From assembly GCA_010094025.1 (NCBI GenBank), contig ML991809.1, positions 62,001 through 126,000 of the forward strand: 64,000 nt of DNA, in the 5' to 3' direction. This DNA is from Viridothelium virens (taxonomy: Eukaryota; Ascomycota; Dothideomycetes; Trypetheliales; Trypetheliaceae). Position numbers and translations under genes: made by a program. The notes under the pieces are model-generated. The model was not told the origin of the DNA, did no database searches, and saw nothing but the letters and a program-made list of their open reading frames with translations. Shown here in pieces: positions 43,115-55,000 of this stretch; the stretch's first letter is position 1; each line of letters starts with the position of its first letter.

Positions 43115-45114
43115 ATGGATTCTAAATCGTCGTCTCGGGCGTTCGAAGCGCTCACTCCAGCCCTTTCAGAATGGCTCTTAGTCGCACTATCCAGTCTAGG
43201 TTTCTCACGAATGACGCCCGTCCAATCGTCCACAATTCCACTCGCCACGAGCAAAGACGTCGTTGTAGAGGTAGGGAAGACATGTAAAAGCTCATCCCAA
43301 AACGATTGTCCCTAATTCATCTCGTTTTCCAGGCGGTAACGGGAAGCGGGAAAACGCTTGCCTTCCTTATTCCAGTCATCGAAAAAATATTAAGAGTCGA
43401 ATCTCCCATTAAGAGGCATAATATCGGGGCGATAATCATAAGTCCGACAAGGTAGGCTATCGCTACTATTGAGACATCATTGGCAATGCTTACCTTCTCC
43501 AGAGAGTTGGCATCCCAAATATACAATGTCTTAATTTCTATACTGGAGTTTCATCCCCCATCTGCGTCAGTTCTACGCCCACCTGACCCGGAACTGGAGC
43601 AAGGCGAAGAGAATGACACGATGGAAAATCCAAAGGACACGTCTGGCATAAAGGTTATTCCGCAACTTTTGCTTGGTGGGAACACCACTCCAGCCCAAGA
43701 CTTAAGCTACTTCCTTCGTAACTCACCAAATCTGCTTGTCGCCACTCCAGGTCGACTGCTAGATATTCTTTCTTCCAAACATGTTCACTGCACCCAATCA
43801 TCCTTCGAAATGCTCATCCTGGACGAGGCCGACCGATTGCTTGATCTGGGCTTCAAAGATGACATTCAGAAAATACTGCAGCGCATACCCAAGCAGAGGC
43901 GGACTGGTCTGTTCAGTGCCAGTGTTAGTGAGGCAGTTGACCAGCTTATTCGAGTTGGACTTCGAAACCCGGTCCGAATCTCCGTCAAGGTCAAATCAGC
44001 AACTGGAGCTCACGACAAGAGGACCCCTGCGAGTTTGCAGATGTCTTATCTCGTGGTGGATCCCGGAGTGAAATTGCCAGCCGCAAGTTCTCTACTTAGA
44101 AGTCTTCAGCCAACTCCACTCAAGTCCATAGTTTACATGTCTACATGTGCCGCTGTGGACTATTTTCAATATCTACTACCTTCCATCATGCCTGGGTTCG
44201 CCGTGGTGCCTCTGCATGGGAAGCATCCTTCTTCTGTGCGTCAGAAGAATTTTGCCCGTTTCGTGGATTCCATAGGACCCACAGTGCTTCTGACGACAGA
44301 CGTGGCAGCCAGAGGCTTGGATATTCCAGCTGTTGATGTGGTCATCCAAATTGATCCCCCTAGTGACCCGAAAGTATTTATCCACCGCTGTGGACGTGCT
44401 GGACGCGCTGGGAGAAAGGGACTTGCTGTTACTCTTCTTAGTCCTGGGAGCGAGGAAGAATACGTTCCCTTCCTCGAAGTTCGAAAGACGCCTATCTCTC
44501 CATTTGTGAAGCCGAAGATTGATATGGCACCTTCAGATGCCGAGAAAACTACCGAAAGACTAAGAACTATTGTCCTGCATGATCGTGCCCTCCATGATAA
44601 AGGTCAAAGAGCATTCGTAAGCTGGGTTCAAGCGTACCGCAAGCATTCTGCAAGCAGCATATTCAGCATAGAAGATTTCGATTGGGAGAAGATCGGTCGA
44701 GCATGGGGTTTGCTCCGACTACCAAAGATGCCAGAATTGAAAGGCTGGTTGGGCGATCGAAGCCTGGGAGCGAAAGTGGACTTCGACAATTACGCATACA
44801 AAGACAAGTCAAGAGAAAAGCACAGGAAAGAAGAATTAGCTCGGAGACTCTCGTATCCAGATAATGCTTTCGAGGGCCGGAAGGGATCAGGCGTGAATGG
44901 TCGCGATAAGCAGGGCGCTTGGAGTCAGAAGAAAGAGCTGAAGAAAGCTAAGGAGGAGCGAAGACAGAGAAAACAACTCGGTCGTGAGAAGGCAAGGCTT
45001 GAGAAGATGACGCCCGCGGAACGAGAGAAAGAACATGAACTGGAACGCATGGTTGCACGAGTTAGAGAAGAGGTGAAGGATGATGGATCTGAGTTTGCAG
45101 GATTTGACGACTAA
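43115..45114 (+). CDS. SPB4: DEAD-box RNA helicase Spb4
   Basis: Three exons, 43115-43270, 43333-43451 and 43503-45114, encode 628 residues; the introns are 62 and 51 nt. The motifs run in order: Q motif TPVQSSTIP, Walker A AVTGSGKT (rebuilt across the first junction), Ia-region [10 protein letters not shown] (rebuilt across the second), [23 protein letters not shown] in place of [17 protein letters not shown] and [10 protein letters not shown]. The C-terminal 200 residues are rich in Lys/Arg/Glu with [15 protein letters not shown]. This matches Spb4, a nucleolar ATPase needed for 60S ribosomal subunit assembly. Length and tail match the family. The gene is convergent with the YEN1-like gene, with 141 bp between the stops. 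Confidence 0.92.
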
Positions 45115-45255
45115 CAGACTCATTAAAGTCGCCAAAAGGTAGAAGAAGAGAGTACGGGGTATATATCATCCTAGGTGTATATCCTGAATTGCCATTACCA
45201 TTGAGCGCCATACACATCAAGTCATCATGCCCTTTTCCTATTCAGGACGTTGGCG

Positions 45256-47994
45256 TCACGTAAGATCCAAAACTTCAACTTCACTCAGCCGCCAACTCCG
45301 TTTTCCGACATCTCCAGCTCTTCGTTTCGAAGTATTTGTACTGTTGCCGAATTTCTCGCACTGGTCTCTCTGCATTTCAAGCCGGTCCATCTTTGATATC
45401 TTCCACGTGCCATCCAAGGACTCCCGTAACTCCAAGGTACGCTTTCCTTTACATCGCGGGGCTACATCTTGGTGTGCGCTGGAGGACACCTGGTCTACTT
45501 GCTCACGAGTTCCCTTGGGCCTATGAACGCGTCGAGGCTGTGAGTTTCCTGACGTTTCTCCAAGGACGGCGCGCTGATTTGAAGAATTAGAGCGGGGCTC
45601 AATAGGTGCAGATGCGAGTGGCATGCGAAACTCACAGGAAATATCCTGTCTCGTTTGCTGGAGGCTATCGCTTGCTTGACCGGGCGGAAAGAATTCACGA
45701 ATCATTCTCTGTTTTCCGGGCGAAGATCCGGAAGGAGAAGACAAGAGTATTGCATTTGCCGCAGGCCTAGATGCAGCCCGTCGTGATGGCGTACTTGGGC
45801 AAGTGGAGCCGATTCGTCGATCAGGTCCTCCATCGGTCTTCACAGTCTTCTGCGCTTGAAGAGACACTTGAGAAGGTGCCGTCTCACGTGGGGGTGGTGA
45901 GGAAGGTACATGGATAGGGTCTCTAAAATATTCGTAAGTTTGTGCTATCGGTTGGGGGGATGTTGGCTGCTGTGAAAGAGCGCCGTTGCCTTTCGTGCAT
46001 CTTGATTCTGGAGTTGAAATAGATCTACGAAATGGTGATCGCTTTCGTTGACCTGCATCACTTGGCAAAGGAGCAAGGCCAGCTTCAATGAGCTCAAGAT
46101 TCAGCCGACCCAGCTGTTGAGGAGGATTGAGATGTTGAGTTGAAGAGGGTGCTGGAGATGAACAAAGGTTAATCGTTTGCACGCCTGGTTCCATGAGGCG
46201 GGATTGAACTGTGTCCGGGCCAGTGGGCCGTAAGTGGTCCGAAGAAGAAATGGATGACTCAGGTACACCGGAAAGATCAAGCTCTTCTAGAATTGGAGTT
46301 TGCGGCTTTACGGAAGACCTTGTGGGCTTATCGACTGGCTTTGTCACTTTGGCGTATTGATGCAGAGCTCCTCGATGCATCCCTCCGGTTTTCTTTGATC
46401 TTGGTGATCGAGCTTGACGTGATGATTGGTTCGCCAGGCTTCTAGCCGCCTTCGCTTGTTTCAATCGTTCGGCAGCTCTCATATTCTCCTCCCAATCTTC
46501 AGCTGTGAGTGGCACACCAGACTTTACAAAGGTATCGAGGACCCAGGCCCGGTCTAGTCTCGAAGGTTCGTAATTAGTTGCCGTGCGTTTCTTGCCGGCA
46601 CATTCGGGACGTTCAGCGTCGATATCATCTTCTAACATCTGTTCGTCTCCATCAATCTCTTCTTGCGAAGGATCACCTTCATCGTCAGGTTCTTCGTCCT
46701 CAAGGGCTAATGGCACTAATTCGAGCGGCATGAACCCAATACGTAGCTCAACGCAGTGGTCTGTACTGGCATGATTTCGCATGCTATATATCTTTCTGAC
46801 TAGCTTGGACTCTTGTTCCTGCATAGCCTCAACATCGCCAGATCGAAAATTCTTAGCTGCCATACGAAGCTCTTTCCTTAAGATTGCAGGCGCAAGATTC
46901 CTTATAAAGTGCTTTGCGCCCTGAAGTTTGGTCCAATCAAAAGCCTCGGCTGTAAAAGCGCGTAGTGCTGGTAAGTCCATGTCTTGATCCCATCTAATCG
47001 AATCTTGAAGCTTCTCAATCGCCGCGTCATCCGAGACTGCGGGATGAGTGTAATAGCCAAGCACATCGAGAGAGGGAAAATCTTCTGGGATTTGCAGAGA
47101 CTTGTGCTTTTGACGGAAATGCTTGCCCTCGTTCGTCTTGAGTTCGTGTGCGAGTTTATCACGCCAAGCTCGTATAGCGCTCTTGTCTCGTCGTGGTATT
47201 TCGCACAACTGAGCACCAAAACCAGCTCGTGCCGCTTCACAAGCAGTCTTAGGACCACATCCTGGAATTCCTTGAGGTGTGTAATCTCCTCCACTCATCA
47301 GACCAACCAGAATCATGCCCGTTGGATCCAGTCGCGAAGGCCCTGCCTTGATACTCTGTGCATCATATACGTTGACATGCGTTGGGGTCCCATTCGACTT
47401 CAACTCGGTCGACCAATTGCGAATTGTTACTCCGCTGCCGAACATCAGGGTATCAACGTCTTCACTGAGTACAGCATCGACGACACCCTTCCGCTGTAGT
47501 AAGGCACATTCTGCTTCTGCCTCACCAGGTGCTCGATGATATGGAAATCCGAACTGCTGAAGAAGCTGTTTCGCTAGGAAGTCTGGCACAGAAGCAAAAT
47601 TCTGACCTGTTCGTTTATTGCGCTTGAAAGGCGGTTTATTCGGGCCATCAAAAATGAACAGTGGGTGGATGGATAACGAGAGCAAGCGAAGCAAGCGGTA
47701 GAAGAAGGTTCGAAGTGCTGGGTTCGTTCCGCCTTCGTAGCCGCCATTGTTAGTGGCTTGAAGCTTCACGGGGTCGATGATAACAATACTTGCCTTTGCC
47801 TGACTGAACCTGAAAGAGCCATATTGAAGTATCGATAGCGAGGCGTAAAGGGCGACCGGTTTTCTCGTACTTCTGAGCTGCAAGTTTCGAGAGAGCTATC
47901 CTCTCCCCAGGACCAATCTCTTTGTAGATGCTGTCGCTGTCAGTCCTTTGCTCCTACAAGCGAGCAGCTCCAGGAATTACCCATGAATACCCAT
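45256..47994 (-). CDS. YEN1: Holliday-junction resolvase GEN1/Yen1 (XPG family)
   Basis: Three exons on the minus strand: a 14-nt first exon (47994-47981), 47930-47794 and 47732-45256, encoding 875 residues. Joined, the start is MGIHGIYKEIGPGERIALSK, the exact XPG N-block pattern. The second intron (47793-47733) begins GCAAGT rather than GT, with CACTAAC as branch; only this split restores QSGKGGTNPALRTFFYRLL. Nuclease residues are in LAIDTSIW (Asp38), LFIFDGPNKPP, APGEAEAECALL, LSEDVDTLMFG and SGGDYTPQGIPGCGP (helix-hairpin region). The last 450 residues are disordered and Ser/Pro-rich with basic patches. Such enzymes cut four-way junctions symmetrically after mitotic or meiotic recombination. 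It is divergent from the AT-hook-like gene. Confidence 0.92.
47733..47793 (-). other. GC-AG intron in the YEN1-like gene
   Basis: A 61-nt intron with donor AAAG/GCAAGT and acceptor GAAG. Bases around the donor match the tight consensus known for GC-AG introns. A GT donor lies four bases further in, but with the same acceptor it would break the frame. Confidence 0.8.
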
Positions 47995-48306
47995 CGATAC
48001 GAGCAAAGTCTTTATCAAAAACTAGACATTATCCTCGCATTTGAAAAGGTTAGGCTTCCTTCAGGACCAAGAAGAATTAGATCGGATCGAGCACTCGAAA
48101 TGTAAAATATCCTCAAACCTGGTACAGCTGCTTTGGTGAGATGTGAGGGGCTCTGATTGGGATGGAGTGGTTGCCCTAGCAACGATAGGACCAACGTAAG
48201 ACGCGTTCAAAGCTCCCGACCCCTTGGCGATAACGAATCTTTAGCTACCTGGATAGTTTCGACAAAAAATTCTCCGACTGCGGCGCTACCATCGACGTAG
48301 ACGCTC
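47995..48306. promoter_or_regulatory. bidirectional promoter region, YEN1-like / AT-hook-like
   Basis: A 312-bp spacer between divergent start codons. No TATA box or known cell-cycle element (such as ACGCGT) was recognised. Confidence 0.45.
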
Positions 48307-51300
48307 ATGCCTTCTGACAGTCGTTCCTCATCTCCGGACCCGATAGCATTGTCTCCAACGCCATCGCCCAGTAGACGTTGGGCCCGGACAGTCAAGACGA
48401 CCCCGCTTGCTGAAGGAGCCGCCAACCGCTACCGCCTTACACCTTCCAAGTCCATCGCATTTGATACGCCTGCGAGTAATGGCTTAAGTCCCTGGAAAAT
48501 CAAGGTCACGGTTGAGGCAGAGCCGCACTCCCAGGAGTCAGATGTCGAAAATGTTAGTCCCTCGCAGACTACACGGGTACGATCGAGATCGACCAAGATT
48601 CCTTTGAAAGATGTCGACGGACCTTCTCCTGGCAAGCCAAAGAGGGGAAGATCAAAAAGAGCAAGTAGTCCAATGACCAAGCAAAGGAAGAGGAATGGCA
48701 CACCAGTTCGCAAAAAGCAGTCTAGGAGACAAGAGGATGGCAATACAGAGAAAATTCCGGCGGATCCTACATTTCAAAGCCCCAAGGCAACTCCACTCAA
48801 GCCACAGCTCAAGCAAATTACGACCCTGTCGTCGATTTTAGGTGGTAATGATTCTGATACGCTGGAGGAGGTCACGGAGGTGTCACCGTATCCAGTCAAC
48901 GCTACGAAAAGCCAAGAAGCTTTGACAATGCTTGTCAATGAGCCAAGTCCTTCGGAAACGAATCGATATCCTCGGAAGCCCACCCTCGAAGCACGAGCAT
49001 CTACAGATTCTTCAACTCCTCGATCGCAAAACTCAGCTGCAGTGCCCGGACGGCCACCGGCAGATCATTTACCGGAATACTTCTACAGTAACCCTAACTG
49101 TGCAAGGCGTGCTGACGATGGCGGAAATGGAGTCGGCTCAGACGTAAGTGATAGCGTTCCCGGCGATCAGACTATGCTTCAGAGTGAAGGCTTCAGCTTC
49201 GTGTCTGTGCCATCTGTGCATGAGATCCAGGAGCACAGCAAGGGCCCCGGCCAAAAGGATGATAATGAAAACCACGGGGCCTATGGTGAGGCTGGATATG
49301 ACAACCATGAACACGGTCTCAAATCCATGTCTGCACTCAATGAAAGCAAAAACAACCTCTTGCCCTCAGAAGCCCTAGAGGATATCCCCGAGTTTTCTTC
49401 CTTGTTGGCAACGCCACCTGTTCTAAACAATTATGCAACACTACGGTCGGACAAGTTCACTAACGGACGCTCAAAGACACCAGAGATGAAGACCTCACAT
49501 GGCATGCCTTCGTCGCCTGCAGTTTCTATGTGTGGATTGCTTCCTCCAAGAGCAACCCCGATAGGCAACATAACGCCGCTCTCCCAACCACCAGCACTGC
49601 GACAAGAGTGCCCATCCAGGGAAGAAGTTCCAACACCCGAAATTACCAACATTGTTAAGACAGGCAATGTCCTTCAGGGGATTGTACGAGATCTACCTCC
49701 CCTCGATCAAGACTTTTCCACTCCGGATCGGAATAGCATCACAAGAAGCAACATCAAAGATATCTCCAGTAAATCAGACAATAGTGTGAAATCGGATCAA
49801 AGAGCCGATCTGAGCTTCCCACTGGAGCTAGACAAGCGTTTAGACCGGTTCGGCGACACAATTACTTCCTCTCCTAAGTGTCCAGCTGCAAACGTGGCCG
49901 AGAGGGTTACAGAAGAAATCCACCACCAGGCCCGGCATTTGCTGACGCCAGGAGACTCTGACGTTTCAGATGTACCCGATCAACCGTCTCTAAATGACCC
50001 TGTCATATATCCCACCCTTCCTAATTTACCGCACGATACGCCAGCGACGAATCCTCTTCACAGTCAAAGCCACGATGCGTCCTTACCGTACTCTCCAATA
50101 TCAGACGCGACATCATCGATAAGTGAGGATCTCGATGAGCTCAGCCGTACGCAGCAGTTGGAGCTGGAGATTCAGCAAGACCGTGAAGCAGTCAGGAGAC
50201 AGATCGAACAAGCGAGCGCAAGCCAAGTCATTACCATCGACTCCGATGAAGAAGAAGACGACGACGAAGAAATCGATGATAATGATGCTGATGTTGCTTT
50301 TGAACAGGACGGCTCGGAAGATGATGAGAGCACGACAAGCCAAGATGATGGAGATGACACTGGCTTCTTTTTCCAGAGAAACATGCCAGCGGTCTTTGAG
50401 AGCCCTTGGGATCCCCGGCCTGGAAACAGTCTTTACCTATCAAGGCACCTAAAGGGCAGGCGTTCTCAGCATGGGACTGAAGCTCCCAGGCCTACGCATT
50501 CCGTAACGCCGGAAGTGTCTCTGAACGACGTACATAGCGAGGACGAACCTAATGAAACGCCAGAAGAGTCATCGGATAACGGCAGCGCTATCTCTCAAAA
50601 TGATGGTTTCACTAGTAGCTTTGAACAGAGCACGCAACAAGCCTGCCACGTTTTGAATCACGAAATTCATACGGTCCCGCTCAATGATGTAGCTAGTCCT
50701 GACTTACGACAATCAGATCGAAACCGTCAACCATTTCAATATTCTCAGTCGAACGGCCTTGACATTCAGAACAGTCGCTCCCTTTCTACAGTGCCAGAGT
50801 CGGAAGAAGATGCATCTGACCTAGAAGCTGATCTTTGGCTTCCAAAATCAGACGTCAAGTCAGATGTCGAGGAAGAAATCACCGCAGATGAAGCTACCAG
50901 TAGCGAAGAGGAGCCAGCCTGCCCGTGCAAGGATGCTGTTCGCCTTCCAGAAGCATCGTCAAACATCAATGCAGGCGTGCTAGCCCGCCTTACAGCTTTC
51001 TTCAGGTCTACTCTTACCTGGTCCGCACCCTCCCAACCCCATATAGATCCCAAGCTGCCTGAAATCCAGCCTGAACAACCTTCACAACAGCCAGATCAAG
51101 CTACGCGTAAACCGAACCAACTTCCAGACCAGCCTGAGCAAACCCTACCTCAATCCGAGGAAATTACGTCCGAGGCCGAGCGATTCGCACCGCAACTACG
51201 AAGCCTTCAGCCCAAAGTTTCCCGCCGCGAGGCTCTGCTTCACAAGTATGGCCCTCTCTCCCGCTACGAGCCCTGGTCTCTTCCTCATTACCGCACCCTC

Positions 51301-51702
51301 GACCGAATGCACCACCGCAACCTTCTAGATCCCGAATACTTCCGCTATTTTCCGCACAACACTCAAACCAACACTTCTACAAAGCCAGAACCACACGTCC
51401 TCGATCCTATTCTCCAGGAGCTCGTCGGCCACACGATCCAACGTAGCGGCTTTATCGTCACCTTTTCCCTCGCGGATGTCCATGTCATCGCTGCGTTCTT
51501 GGAACTGCTGGTTGAGCCGGAGGAGTTATCGAGGGAGGAAGCGGATAAGCAGGCTACTGAGCTTGTGGCGGGAGACACGAGCGAGGACGGGAAAGTTATT
51601 GGGCCAGCAATGTTAGCACTGAGGCTGTTCAGTTTGTATGCCGGTGACCAGATGAGGAGAGAGGAGAGATTAGGGCTGAGACCTCCTCCGGAGAGGTCCT
51701 AG
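48307..51702 (+). CDS. large acidic AT-hook-like protein
   Basis: A single exon of 1,131 residues, mostly disordered and rich in Ser, Pro, Glu, Asp and Gln. Near residue 105 a basic patch, PGKPKRGRSKRASS, resembles a degenerate AT-hook, and KKQSRRQ follows. Residues 639-660 contain QVITIDSDEEE followed by a run of acids, a classic SUMO-interacting motif layout. The C-terminal 150 residues are the only ordered-looking part: LLHKYGPLSRYEPWSLPHYR, LDRMHHRNLLDPEYF and ALRLFSLYAGDQMRREERLG. Similar fungal proteins are often labelled AT DNA-binding protein, but I do not know an experimental role. A nuclear DNA- or chromatin-linked role is inferred. It shares its promoter region with the resolvase gene. 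Confidence 0.72.
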   Translation: MPSDSRSSSPDPIALSPTPSPSRRWARTVKTTPLAEGAANRYRLTPSKSIAFDTPASNGLSPWKIKVTVEAEPHSQESDVENVSPSQTTRVRSRSTKIPLKDVDGPSPGKPKRGRSKRASSPMTKQRKRNGTPVRKKQSRRQEDGNTEKIPADPTFQSPKATPLKPQLKQITTLSSILGGNDSDTLEEVTEVSPYPVNATKSQEALTMLVNEPSPSETNRYPRKPTLEARASTDSSTPRSQNSAAVPGRPPADHLPEYFYSNPNCARRADDGGNGVGSDVSDSVPGDQTMLQSEGFSFVSVPSVHEIQEHSKGPGQKDDNENHGAYGEAGYDNHEHGLKSMSALNESKNNLLPSEALEDIPEFSSLLATPPVLNNYATLRSDKFTNGRSKTPEMKTSHGMPSSPAVSMCGLLPPRATPIGNITPLSQPPALRQECPSREEVPTPEITNIVKTGNVLQGIVRDLPPLDQDFSTPDRNSITRSNIKDISSKSDNSVKSDQRADLSFPLELDKRLDRFGDTITSSPKCPAANVAERVTEEIHHQARHLLTPGDSDVSDVPDQPSLNDPVIYPTLPNLPHDTPATNPLHSQSHDASLPYSPISDATSSISEDLDELSRTQQLELEIQQDREAVRRQIEQASASQVITIDSDEEEDDDEEIDDNDADVAFEQDGSEDDESTTSQDDGDDTGFFFQRNMPAVFESPWDPRPGNSLYLSRHLKGRRSQHGTEAPRPTHSVTPEVSLNDVHSEDEPNETPEESSDNGSAISQNDGFTSSFEQSTQQACHVLNHEIHTVPLNDVASPDLRQSDRNRQPFQYSQSNGLDIQNSRSLSTVPESEEDASDLEADLWLPKSDVKSDVEEEITADEATSSEEEPACPCKDAVRLPEASSNINAGVLARLTAFFRSTLTWSAPSQPHIDPKLPEIQPEQPSQQPDQATRKPNQLPDQPEQTLPQSEEITSEAERFAPQLRSLQPKVSRREALLHKYGPLSRYEPWSLPHYRTLDRMHHRNLLDPEYFRYFPHNTQTNTSTKPEPHVLDPILQELVGHTIQRSGFIVTFSLADVHVIAAFLELLVEPEELSREEADKQATELVAGDTSEDGKVIGPAMLALRLFSLYAGDQMRREERLGLRPPPERS

Positions 51703-52091
51703 ACCTCAAGCAGGGAGTGCCAATGCCTGCAAAGAAGGGTGCTATGGAAAGGAAGGATATCTCGGAGTTAGCGCTGGAACAGAGATTGTCTCCTGAACGA
51801 ATGATTTGATTTCGATGAGAGGTGGTTTGTCACTTGAATGAATTCATGACTCTCCTGTAGTTTCGATACAGTGAAATAAAAATTTAATGTCAAAGTCCAC
51901 AGGCGGGTTCAATTCCTAAGAATTAACTTGTGGTAAAGAATTTTAATAATTACGGTAAGACAGCGCGCTGAAACCAAGAGGGAAGTAATAAGGCTGCAAC
52001 CCATATGCCGGCTTAAGAGACATGAAGCTTGATGTAGACCAGATCAAGCAGCCAGGGCGTCTTGCTTCCGTTTGGGGATTACACTTTCCGA
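51703..52091. other. spacer between convergent AT-hook-like and HET genes
   Basis: A 389-bp AT-rich 3'-to-3' region. A T-arm-like GGTTCAATTCC near 51907 has no matching acceptor stem and is not a tRNA. Confidence 0.45.
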
Positions 52092-55000
52092 TCAACGAAG
52101 TTTCCTTGCGAGACCCAACCTTCTCAATATTCGGCTATCCCAACTCGCTCTTAGAGTCGGCTCGGATAATCCCTCAATCCTCGTATAAAAGCTAGCAAGA
52201 GAGTTCTTCAAATAAGGCCCGAACGCCATATCACCCGTGCTATTCTCCACATCGACCATAGTATCCTCCCTCGCCGGCACTAAATACCTCCGCAAGCTTC
52301 TGCCCTTCCCCGGTCCCGCCAAGATCTGCTCCGCAGATGCGGCACGCATGCCCCACCCTTGCCTGAGATCCTCGACATTGTCGTCAGAGACGGGGAAGTT
52401 CAGGACTATGGCACGATTCCACTCGTCCATAAAAGCGTTGAATCGGCGCATGAATCGACTCACGGGGACTGGCTTCGTGGTGGTGGAAGAAGCGGCTGGG
52501 GTGGTGGCATCGTAGTGTGCGTGCCATGCCAGGCTCAAGCTTATCTCACAGAGATAGTCGATTGCCGACGCGGCGATGAGCCAGCAGATGGCAGCAATCA
52601 CGATCCCAGCTATCCGGGCATGAGTGATGTGCGGATATGCTAGGGCGACGATGGTGGGTATAAAGATCGCTGCGACATTAAACATGGCGAGTCGGAAAAA
52701 AGTGTAGTGAGCCAGGGTGCCAGTCAGCCCGAAAGGGGGCTGATATGAAGGGCCATGAGGTTCGGCAGTAGAGCCACAATCCTCGATTGCGTTACTGGCT
52801 TGCGAAGCTTGGGACCCATGGAGGATGATGCATCGGGTATGAGGAGGTAGCGTTTCCTTCAATTCGATATACGAAGCTGGAGCACTGGGGATCTTTTCGA
52901 TGACAGCAACTTTGAGCCGCAACAGACTCTTATAATGCAGTTGTACAGGTTGTTGTTCTTGACAGACAACCTCCAACTGAACAGCATGAAGGCAGTTAGG
53001 AGGATCGTGCTGTGGGTTTCCGGAACCCAGTATTAGTATACACGTGTTCGGTGACGGCATTGCTGCCCGCGTATCTGAGGATTCTGTCGCGGTACGTAGA
53101 GTCTCGACTTCGTAGGCTACCGTGGCGCCTGGACGGCATAGAAAGACTAACTTGGGATTCTCCCAGTTACGGTCAAGGGTATATACTGAAGCAATGCTGT
53201 CTGCGTCGCCTATACATAGCTCGAAACCATGCGGTAGGACGCGGAGTACTGTCTTCTCAGACAGCAATCCTCCTTTAGGGAAAGCCGGTAGCCAGGTGTT
53301 ATTGTTGATAATTTTATTCATGGATTGTGCATCATAAGTGAGCATTAGATCCGCCGGTACATAAGTAAAAGTCCTTAAAATGCTTTCCATACGTTCTTGA
53401 GAAGACGAATTCTTCAACGAGCGGACATTGCGATTAGTGAGGGTGCCCAAGATATAATGGATGTCATTAGGCTTGGTCGTTGATCGATCAGATAAGCTGT
53501 TCCAAATCTGGGCTAAATGCGAGGATTCTGCGCGTTCAAAGATGTCGGGCCTGCCGCGAGAAGCGGCGACGAGAGACTTGCTGTCAAGGACTAGCATATC
53601 TTTTGTATAGTTAACAAGATCTGTGAACAATGTGTGACGCATAATGTCCTCCAATTGGTTCGACTGGAGCCGCGCTTGGAGCCAGCGACAGTCTGCCTTC
53701 GCCATAATGGCGAGCTGCGTAAGAATGAATGGTACAGACAGCAGCCAGAGGGATAAAGCAAATGGCAGAGTCAAAACACATTCAATGGCAATTATGAATA
53801 CATATAGTGTATGAAGAAATAGTATTTCGAGAGCTCCACCAGTAGCTAGGAGTAAGTATATCATACCAACCAAGCAGTTTAGACTCTGTCGTTGTGACAG
53901 CCGGCTCTTTGAGGACCAAACTCTGAAGGGATGCTCATGACATCGAGCATACATCTGGGGCACACAACAAAGCCGGAATCCCGTCAGCACTGTCCGGACA
54001 AAAGTCGTTGTCATAAGGAGGTAGAGATCCGAAAACACAGATTTCTCACTGAGATAAGGCTTTTTTGCGGCTGACGCAGGGACTGAGATTGCATCGAGCC
54101 ACTTTGAACTCATCGATCCTTTACTCAATGCAAACTGTACATGCTGAGGAACGACTGCCTCTTGTAAAGTCCAACTTCGTCCGGCCCAGGGCGAGCATAA
54201 TATTCTACCCAATACTTCTGACCATTCTAGGTAAAAGCTTGAGGACCGAAGAAAGAGAGGAGAACTAAGTTCTAGACCAACTGCCGGAGGATCGTTGCGT
54301 TCAAATGACTCAATCTGAGGACGATACAGTTGTGTGAGACTGCTGTCTAGGACGAGCACTTCGTCTGCAGAAGCATAAACAAGGGCCATCTGATCGATAG
54401 CTTGTAATCGAACAGCAGTGAACTTATCGCCTACGGGGATGCATAATGTATCGACCCAAATAAGTATACTTTTAGTCCCGAACTTTCCGAAAAGTGTTTG
54501 TTTAGGCAATAGAAGATCGGCTATACGGGCTATTTGGCACCGTGGTAAGGCATTTTCCTTCGGATTGCCCAATCCATCGGCCCAGACGTGGGATAGAGCT
54601 ATGTATCTTCGGGAAGAGTCGCCTTGTTTGGTAGGGACCACCTCTAAATGAGGACCAGGGGATCTCGAAATGTTGACAAGCGGTATTTGTCCATCTTCAA
54701 TAATTTTTACAATTTTTTCCGTCAAGACTGAAGCTGCTTTGCATCGACAGTTCTCGTGAACATGACGAGTTTCATATGTGCTTTCGGAGACATTGAAAGC
54801 CACACAGTCCGTCGAAGAGCAACGGGTATGAATAGCATACCGAGGTTCCTTTCGAGGTATTTGAGCAAGGAAGATCACTGCATAGTAGTTGTATCTCCTA
54901 CAGATCCTCTGGATCAAAGCCGGACACCAACCGAGGTTTCGCAATTCCTGATGCAGATAGCGTGCGGGATGAGGAAGCGTTAAGTCATGGAAGCTGTGCC

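Noticed and set aside
51900-51920. T-arm-like GGTTCAATTCC suggesting a tRNA
   Set aside because: The surrounding sequence does not fold into acceptor, D or anticodon stems.
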